Assembly: GCA_028824575.1 (NCBI GenBank)
Contig: JAPPDN010000843.1
Location: 1 to 11,607 of the forward strand
Direction of reading: 5' to 3'
DNA from: Candidatus Poribacteria bacterium
Lineage (GTDB): Bacteria > Poribacteria > WGA-4E > WGA-3G
Length of the DNA stretch: 11,607 bases
Under the pieces are notes generated by a model that made no database searches, had not been told where the DNA came from, and worked only from the letters and a program-made list of their open reading frames with translations. Shown here piece after piece: positions 6,701-11,607 of this stretch. Each line of letters starts with the position of its first letter. Position 1 is the first letter of the stretch. The position numbers and the translations under genes were made by a program.

Positions 6701-9512
6701 CAATCAGATTCTCAGACCACCGTTTGGTGGAAGAAATAGACCGCTATGGGTACCCACAAGTTTTGAAGAGGCACAAGCCGGTGCACTCGTCCAATTGACG
6801 GCAATCGCGCAACAGAACGGAAAACTGAGCAGCCTGATTCGCCAATTTGAGGCGAAGGTTAACGCGAACCCGCAAGATACCCAGACGCTCAAACTGTTAG
6901 CACAACTCTACACACTGACCGATAACTCTGACAAAACAAGAGAAATTACCGAGCAGCTGCTTGCCGCTTCGTCGAATGATCCAGTATATCAAGCCGTCCG
7001 GTTACACCAGACTATGCAGCACAACCTTAATTATGAAACATTCAAAAAACATCTGGATGAAGCGACCGGACTGACACCTGAAGCACGGCAGCAGTATATC
7101 ATACAATATACTGAGAAGCTCTACCGTCGAGGTAAAAAGGCAGATGCCGAAAAATTGTTGGACGAACTCGGAGGTATCCCGGTACCTGATCTCAGCACCG
7201 GTGTTATGCTGGTCGATGTCCTTGTCTTGATGGACAAAATGGACGAAGCGGAGAAAGTCATCGCCCAATTTCCGGTTCCGATTGCTTCAGGGGTCTCTTC
7301 CAGAACTTCAACGATGGGAGCAACTTCGCTCGTACAGCAACAGTACCTTAGGATATATCAAACCCTGGCGGACGCTTACTTTCGTCGGGGGGAAATTGAG
7401 AAAGCGATTGCGTTCTTCTGGACCTTTTTGGAACGCACTCAACCGAGCACCACAAACCCCCGACGCGTCGCAAAACTCACATACTCTTCGCCTTCCTACA
7501 TCGGCTATACCTCGATTCAGTTAACCTATCCCTCACCGACGACATATTACAACCAAGATCGGTTGCAGTATTTGCAGCAGATTTTCAATCGATTGTTGTT
7601 GGAAAATCAGCAAGAAGTGCTGTACGCTAAATTGCAGGCTGAGCTCAATTCTACAGAAGGCAGGGGGCGTATCTATCCCGGTTTAGCATTGAATTACTGT
7701 TATTGGTGGAATGGTCAACGTGACAAAGCACAAGAGATTCTCTCCGTGTTGGAAAAAGAATTCTCGGATGACCTTACACTCAAAGTTAACACTGCCTTTA
7801 CCGCCATCCAAACCGGGCAACACGAAACAGCCCTGGCACTGCTTGAAGAACTTGTCGAAGTAGAACCGAGGAACCGCCGTCAATATTATGACCTGATGCT
7901 ACAACTTGCTATGCGCACAGGTAACATTAGCGGAGTCCGTGAATTGGTGACAAAACTTCTGAACTCGCCGAGCGGAGTCCGAGAACTCTACCATTTTTCC
8001 GAGAAACTTCATGATGCAGGCTTTACACAATACGCCGTTGCTGTTGCCAAGAAAACAGTGGATCTTGCGATGCGCGAACACGACCCGAATTTTCTAATGG
8101 AATTGAGCCAAAATTTAGAGCAACTTGGACAAGAACAAGATGCTGAATACATCGCGGAACGCGCGTTGCGTTTCGCTAATCAACGCGACCGATATGGACA
8201 GACGCTTCACTCTTGGAATTTTCGGAGCGCGACGCGGTTATTGAGCCGCTCCACAAATGCCCCTGACCGCGAGCACAAACTCGTGGCAGCCGTGCAAAAG
8301 AATCCGGAGTCATTCCAAACCCATCTCAGGTTGGCAATTTTCTATGAAAGTACCGACCAACCGAAAAAAGCATCGGAGGCATTTGAGGCAGCACTTGCTC
8401 TGAGACCGAAGGACAGTATGACCCGATCTCGCTACACCCAGATGCTACAGCGGACCGGACAGGCAGAAGCTGCTGTTAGCCACTATATGGTGCTTTTCAA
8501 GGAGAACCCAAATGTCCTCAGCACTTATAACCATTTGAAGATAGTAGAAACCTTCGTCCAAGCGGGAAAAGTTGATGAACTCGTTTCACTCGCGAAAGAG
8601 CTGATCGTCCCATCTGTCGGACAAAATTTAGGACAACAATTCGCGCATAGCGCAGCACGGGCGTGTATCAGAAATAACAACCCTAAAGTAGCGATCGAAA
8701 TCTACAAAAAGTTTATCGAAGTTTATCCAAACCGGACCAGCACGTATCAAGACCTCGCATCCGCCTACGTCGCCGCTGGAGAACGTAAGAACGCAATCCA
8801 ACTTTTACGTGGAAGGTTGGCAACTGGAAGCACCGCATCAGAAGTGGAGATTGTATTAAAACTCACTGAACTTTATTGGGGTTCCAGTGAATTAGAAGGC
8901 TTGACAGCGGAATACGCAGCAAAACTTGCTGAGAAGCCAGAGGATCCAGCACTACTTTACCTCGTTGCTTCAATGAAGGTTGCAGCACATAATTTTGAAG
9001 AGGCGAAACCACTGGTTAATCAACTCCTTAAAGTTCTACCTGCCGCACGGCGACTATCGTGGATGAACCGACTCGCGCAAGAATACCGAATCGCAGGGGA
9101 CCGAGATTGGGAACTCCGTCTACTTGAAGCCGCTATTGAGGGTGTTGAACCACAGACTTCCACCAGACTGCCGGAAACTTATCGGAAACTTGCCATAGTA
9201 TACGCCCACAAAGGCGAGAAAGAGAAAGCGCAGAACACCCTTCGTAAGATGGGTGCTCTCCGCCTTCTGCAACCCCGCGTAAACTACTGGACGAAAGAGG
9301 AAGTTGCCAAGATATATGTTCAATACGACATGTTAGAAGATGCCGAAGTCTTGCTGACCGATCTTCTTAACGATTTTTCAGTACGACCGTGGACTCGGAA
9401 ACAAGCAGAGCAACAGCTAAAGAAGATAAAACGACGCCGTGCCTTTTTGGAGATGAAGAACCGAGTGACTTCAAAGATGAAAGCTACACAACGCAAGCCA
9501 ACTGTCGAATAG
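3717..9512 (+). CDS. Giant exported TPR protein (1931 aa)
   Basis: Predicted exported protein-interaction scaffold made almost wholly of TPRs; the partner is unknown. Residues 1-29 form a signal peptide: basic RKKHR, a hydrophobic stretch IAVCVLYFTACTLCFTTI, then TLA before Q30, a plausible signal peptidase I site. No good lipobox is seen (the best match is FTAC inside the core). Residues 31-85 carry a distinctive block with KPKEGSTFDRLYQFYLEG. Canonical TPRs follow from about 88 (LILGHIYKRLGKETEAVETY) through most of the chain. Three non-TPR stretches break the array: about 958-1015 (Pro/Asn/Arg-rich, with RPPFGGRNRPLWVP), 1186-1204 (Ser/Thr-rich) and 1241-1280 (Pro/Ser/Thr/Tyr-rich). The last 30 residues (1902-1931) are basic, with 12 Lys or Arg against 2 Glu. 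The start is fixed by a strong ribosome binding site and the signal peptide. From memory, the N-terminal motif recalls giant TPR proteins of Planctomycetes, but a search is needed. The first 626 codons are paralogous to gene 3. Confidence 0.95.
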   Translation: MLGRKKHRIAVCVLYFTACTLCFTTITLAQDETNDAKIIERYKLMLNRKPKEGSTFDRLYQFYLEGAGLDAMVADYQAEVQAKPDDPNPQLILGHIYKRLGKETEAVETYLRAVKLAPNNYYPHFALGQAYAILLQHENAINALKQAAAFAEETEVSATPEDLTAIYKALGKTYFRRDRVDEAISAWTKIAELDPQNIFARIELADLFREQELYEEAIVQHEAIIEFKKDDPYRVCLSRREIGNIREAKGDYEAAIQSYDAALALIAPGNWLRKDLQHRIIGIYATDGNWKGLIEYYQKKLETIPNEPELLGLLAAAYIENQQLETGIATYQKAVELAPTNANLRLNLITAFRNAERFEDAAAAYESLSEQNPDDFGIYRELGELYLQLEDKNKARTTYQRMMDRDPENAGTHLILAEIYAGHEWMADAAGAYQKAIVLAPINLNYIEYFGEFYFRQDNREKAIETWNQMVANEKGIAENYDRLAQLLDTKDFHTEALTASRKAVELMPEAYRYREALAIRLRQNKQYDAALTEYTEAARLAPNEFFAEQMDDQRIEVYRRQGTLVDQIEAVKVELEKPGISDADIFAKQKRLAKMYLKLENTPYALEVLLKAKALQPDEVLVNRWLAEIYVKQGRHDDANATYTHLTDIDNANAREYYTNIARIHLNAMDLEAAKTAAKQIIAHNPRNPGGYQLLAEIAKQSGNYDNAINNLKHSIRLRPDATDTRVELAGIYKLSGKPQQALTQYWQCWELSDSVSNKLAFVKPLSEVYYDLGQRNAFEEKLKQLSKTNASSIGPVLALAELYRMEGDLPNARFQLVQALERERENPELLAQLVKINLDLGNNTDALAYQQRLVKVQPDPRHQQKLGELLFDAGREQEAIQAWTKLLHTKNQTLEAELKLSALLIRHGLLDEALFTLERAAENTQDAKVIYQLGAALVEMNELERAQLYFQQILEMPTPPRNVTKNITISPNYATSAISRLNTNKFYLARSLVNQILRPPFGGRNRPLWVPTSFEEAQAGALVQLTAIAQQNGKLSSLIRQFEAKVNANPQDTQTLKLLAQLYTLTDNSDKTREITEQLLAASSNDPVYQAVRLHQTMQHNLNYETFKKHLDEATGLTPEARQQYIIQYTEKLYRRGKKADAEKLLDELGGIPVPDLSTGVMLVDVLVLMDKMDEAEKVIAQFPVPIASGVSSRTSTMGATSLVQQQYLRIYQTLADAYFRRGEIEKAIAFFWTFLERTQPSTTNPRRVAKLTYSSPSYIGYTSIQLTYPSPTTYYNQDRLQYLQQIFNRLLLENQQEVLYAKLQAELNSTEGRGRIYPGLALNYCYWWNGQRDKAQEILSVLEKEFSDDLTLKVNTAFTAIQTGQHETALALLEELVEVEPRNRRQYYDLMLQLAMRTGNISGVRELVTKLLNSPSGVRELYHFSEKLHDAGFTQYAVAVAKKTVDLAMREHDPNFLMELSQNLEQLGQEQDAEYIAERALRFANQRDRYGQTLHSWNFRSATRLLSRSTNAPDREHKLVAAVQKNPESFQTHLRLAIFYESTDQPKKASEAFEAALALRPKDSMTRSRYTQMLQRTGQAEAAVSHYMVLFKENPNVLSTYNHLKIVETFVQAGKVDELVSLAKELIVPSVGQNLGQQFAHSAARACIRNNNPKVAIEIYKKFIEVYPNRTSTYQDLASAYVAAGERKNAIQLLRGRLATGSTASEVEIVLKLTELYWGSSELEGLTAEYAAKLAEKPEDPALLYLVASMKVAAHNFEEAKPLVNQLLKVLPAARRLSWMNRLAQEYRIAGDRDWELRLLEAAIEGVEPQTSTRLPETYRKLAIVYAHKGEKEKAQNTLRKMGALRLLQPRVNYWTKEEVAKIYVQYDMLEDAEVLLTDLLNDFSVRPWTRKQAEQQLKKIKRRRAFLEMKNRVTSKMKATQRKPTVE
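3777..5595 (+). repeat. Direct repeat copy A (paralogous 5' part of gene 2)
   Basis: This part of gene 2 aligns collinearly with 9792-11607. The offset is 6015 bases at first and 6012 after a one-codon gap near 4171-4190. Homology fades upstream, within the signal-peptide codons. By hand count, 71 of 90 residues are identical over residues 31-120 of each protein. The longest exact run I found is 41 bases, at 5229-5269 against 11241-11281. Confidence 0.93.
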
Positions 9513-9731
9513 CGCGTTAATCAAACATTGGTTTAATTTTACCGGGCATAACGGAAACAAAAGTGCCTACATTCTTGAATATGTGTTAAAAAATATCGCC
9601 CCTCTTCGCGCCTAAAGTGTGTCATTATAAGTAAAACCACAGACATTTAAATTTGTTCTTGAAAAGCAAGAAAAAACCAGCGAAAACCTAACTTTTTTCA
9701 ACGCTGCCTATTGCCTTATGGAGGTCCCTTC
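9513..9731. other. 219-base A/T-rich intergenic region upstream of gene 3
   Basis: This gap is noticeably A/T-rich compared with the flanking genes and is long enough for a promoter. I cannot name one: TTGAAT at 9575-9580 and TATAAG at 9626-9631 look like hexamers but have no well-spaced partners. Small inverted repeats are present: TTCTTG at 9656-9661 with CAAGAA at 9667-9672 (5-base loop), a 7-base A-run/T-run pair at 9670-9676 and 9693-9699, and CAGCG at 9678-9682 with CGCTG at 9702-9706. None is a classical terminator. It shows no similarity to the spacer before gene 2. Confidence 0.5.
9720..9725 (+). promoter_or_regulatory. Shine-Dalgarno site of gene 3
   Basis: GGAGGT lies 6 bases before the ATG at 9732. 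It decides the start of gene 3, whose coding frame runs off the window and which would otherwise be easy to overlook. Confidence 0.87.
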
Positions 9732-11607
9732 ATGTCCAGACGAGAAAGATGCGTAATTAGTGTGTGCATAGCGTCTCTCATGGCCTACATCTTATGTTTC
9801 ACATTTATCGCCCTCGCACAAAATGAAGCAAGCGATGCGAAAATTATCGAACGCTATAAGCAGATGCTGAATCGCAAACCGAAAGAGGGAAGCACGTTTG
9901 ACCGGCTCTATCAGTTTTACCTTGAAGGTACCGGTTTAGACGCGATGGTTACCGATTATCAGGCAGAAGCAGCAGCCAAACCTAACGCTCCGAACGTTCA
10001 ACTTATCTTGGGACATATCTATAAACGCCTTGGAAAAGATACGGAAGCCATTAAAGCATATCAACGCGCCGTTACACTCTCTCCAAATGATTACTATCCA
10101 CATTTCACACTCGGACACATATATACAACGTTACGCCAGTATGAACCGGCAATCAACGCGTTGGCGAAAGCGGCAGCATTATCGGAGCAGACAGCATCTG
10201 CGACACCTGATGATCAGACTTCGATTTATAAAGTGCTTGGTCACGCCTATTTCCATCAGGATCGGGTAGGCGATGCAATCACAACATGGACAAAAATCGC
10301 TGAATTGGATTCACAGAACATTTTTGCCCGTATTGAACTCGCCGACCTTTTCCATGAGCAAGAACTGTATCCACAAGCCATCGCACAGCATGAAGCAATC
10401 ATTGAAACCAAAAAAGATGACCCGTATCGCGTCTGTCTCAGTCTGCGAGAGATTGGCAAAATTCACGAAGACATAGGGGCTTACGAGGCAGCCCAAGCAC
10501 GCTACGATGCTGCATTGGCACTAACTGCGCCCGGCAATTGGCTACGAAAAGACCTTCAACACCGTATCATCGGGATTTATGCCGCTGATGCAGATTGGAA
10601 GGGCTTAATCGCGTACTACCAAGACAAACTTGAGACAACGCCGAATGACCCTGAACTCATCGGTTTGCAGGCTTCAGCATATATTGAGAATCAGCAGCTT
10701 GAGGAAGGTATTACAGCCTATCGAAAGGGGTTAGAACTTGCTCCGACGGACACCGAACTACGGCTAAATCTGATTGCTGCGCTCCGCAGCGCTGAGAAAC
10801 TGGAGGATGCCGCAGCGGCATACGAAGTGCTCAGCGAACAGCAACCTGACAATTTTGGTATCTACCGCGAACTCGGCGAGTTATACTTGGAACTTGAGAA
10901 CGAAGCCAAAGCGAAATCGGCTTATCAACGGATGATTGACAGCGACCCAGAGAATGCAAGCACACATCTCGTTCTCGCCGAAATTTATGCTGGACATGAA
11001 TGGATGGAAGACGCTGTCGCTTCGTATCAAAAGGCAATTTCATTGGCACCAGATAACCTGGATTACATTGAATATTTCGGTGAGTTCCATTTCCGTCAAG
11101 GCAGTCGCGAGCAGGCGATTGAAACTTGGTATCAGATAGTTGCCGGTGAAAAGGGGGGCGCTGAGAACTACGACCGCTTGGCGCAGTTGCTTGACACGAA
11201 AGATTTTCACACTGAAGCACTCACCGCGAGTCGTAAAGCAGTGGAATTGATGCCGGAGGCGTATCGCTATCGTGAGGCGTTGGCGAAACGGCTCATGCAG
11301 AACAAACAGTACGATGCAGCATTAACGGAATATACGGAAGCGGTAAAACTCGCACCGAACGAGTTTTTCGCCGAACAGATGGACGACCAACGCATCGAAA
11401 TCTATCGACAGCAAGGGACACTTGTAGATCAAATTGAGGTGATGGAGGTAGAACTTGAGAAACCAAGCATCTCTGATGCCGACATCTTCGCGAAGCAGAA
11501 AAGACTCGTCAAAATGTATTTGAAGTTGGAGAATGTCCCTTATGCCCTTGAAGTGCTTTTGAAAGCGAAAGCACTCCGTCCTGACGACGTAACTGGTAAC
11601 CCATGGC
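9732..11607 (+). CDS. Giant exported TPR protein, tandem paralogue of gene 2 (3' partial)
   Basis: Paralogue of the preceding gene with the same presumed role as an exported TPR scaffold. The frame is open from the ATG at 9732 to the last base (625 codons plus one base) with no stop, so the gene continues outside the window. Residues 1-29 are a signal peptide: SRRER, a hydrophobic stretch with CIASLMAYILCFTFI, then ALA before Q30, an Ala-x-Ala signal peptidase I site. Residues 33-85 repeat the gene 2 block KPKEGSTFDRLYQFYLEG, followed by TPRs (clear units with LILGHIYKRLGKDTEAIKAY and AEIYAGHEWMEDAVASYQKA). The alignment with gene 2 has one missing codon, where gene 2 reads EETEVSATP and gene 3 reads EQTASATP. 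The signal peptides differ far more than the mature parts. Whether the basic tail and the non-TPR interruptions of gene 2 are shared cannot be seen. The 219-base upstream gap allows independent expression. Confidence 0.93.
   Translation, partial: MSRRERCVISVCIASLMAYILCFTFIALAQNEASDAKIIERYKQMLNRKPKEGSTFDRLYQFYLEGTGLDAMVTDYQAEAAAKPNAPNVQLILGHIYKRLGKDTEAIKAYQRAVTLSPNDYYPHFTLGHIYTTLRQYEPAINALAKAAALSEQTASATPDDQTSIYKVLGHAYFHQDRVGDAITTWTKIAELDSQNIFARIELADLFHEQELYPQAIAQHEAIIETKKDDPYRVCLSLREIGKIHEDIGAYEAAQARYDAALALTAPGNWLRKDLQHRIIGIYAADADWKGLIAYYQDKLETTPNDPELIGLQASAYIENQQLEEGITAYRKGLELAPTDTELRLNLIAALRSAEKLEDAAAAYEVLSEQQPDNFGIYRELGELYLELENEAKAKSAYQRMIDSDPENASTHLVLAEIYAGHEWMEDAVASYQKAISLAPDNLDYIEYFGEFHFRQGSREQAIETWYQIVAGEKGGAENYDRLAQLLDTKDFHTEALTASRKAVELMPEAYRYREALAKRLMQNKQYDAALTEYTEAVKLAPNEFFAEQMDDQRIEIYRQQGTLVDQIEVMEVELEKPSISDADIFAKQKRLVKMYLKLENVPYALEVLLKAKALRPDDVTGNPW
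9792..11607 (+). repeat. Direct repeat copy B (paralogous 5' part of gene 3, continues past the window)
   Basis: Partner of 3777-5595. Identity is uneven. The 41 codons at 11163-11285 encode exactly the same peptide as 5151-5273, with 8 silent base differences in 123. Neighbouring blocks carry many replacements. An exact 37-base run also links the region around 11471-11510 to 5459-5500. The end of the homology is not visible. Confidence 0.92.

Noticed and set aside
9519..9540. Hairpin followed by TTTT just after gene 2, possible terminator
   Set aside because: The stem is short (4 plus 3 pairs around a mismatch), almost all A-T, and the T-run is only four bases. Too weak to call.
9656..9672. 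Perfect 6-base inverted repeat with a 5-base loop
   Set aside because: It is followed by an A-run, not a T-run, on the + strand, and such short A/T-rich pairs are expected by chance in this spacer.
1..11607. CRISPR array or mobile element suggested by the repeated sequence
   Set aside because: The repetition comes from degenerate TPR codons and one gene duplication. There are no short identical repeats with unique spacers, no transposase, and no terminal inverted repeats.

Overview
The window is part of a same-strand locus of very large tetratricopeptide-repeat (TPR) genes, all on the + strand. It holds three coding regions. The first is cut by the left edge (1-3636, at least 1211 residues), the second is complete (3717-9512, 1931 residues), and the third is cut by the right edge (9732-11607, first 625 residues). 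I see no RNA genes, CRISPR array, transposase or other mobile element. Coding density is high, with gaps of only 80 and 219 bases.

Gene 1 is a mosaic: a long TPR solenoid, a LamG-like/concanavalin-type beta-sandwich inserted into the middle of one TPR unit, more TPRs, and a C-terminal beta-rich domain of the galactose-binding/PA14-like type. Genes 2 and 3 are paralogues in tandem. Each starts with a signal peptide ending in LAQ, followed by a distinctive block (P-K-E-G-S-T-F-D-R) and then back-to-back TPRs. They align collinearly over all of gene 3 that is visible, with a single one-codon gap, but their upstream regions and the first 20 codons differ. Gene 2 also carries three non-TPR interruptions rich in Pro, Ser, Thr or Tyr and a strongly basic C-terminal tail.

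The combination of giant exported TPR proteins, LamG-like domains grafted onto repeats, and medium GC content (judged by eye) suggests a bacterium of the Poribacteria/Planctomycetes type. Such genomes are rich in repeat and LamG-like proteins. This placement is inference from architecture; no phylogenetic marker gene lies in the window.

A reasonable working model is a set of envelope or secreted scaffold proteins. Gene 1 would supply sugar- or surface-binding beta domains on a TPR frame, and genes 2 and 3 would supply long protein-binding superhelices. No enzyme is encoded here, so substrate and partners cannot be read from the window. The most interesting points are the LamG domain lodged inside a TPR hairpin, the tandem giant paralogues with uneven divergence, and the non-TPR interruptions of gene 2.
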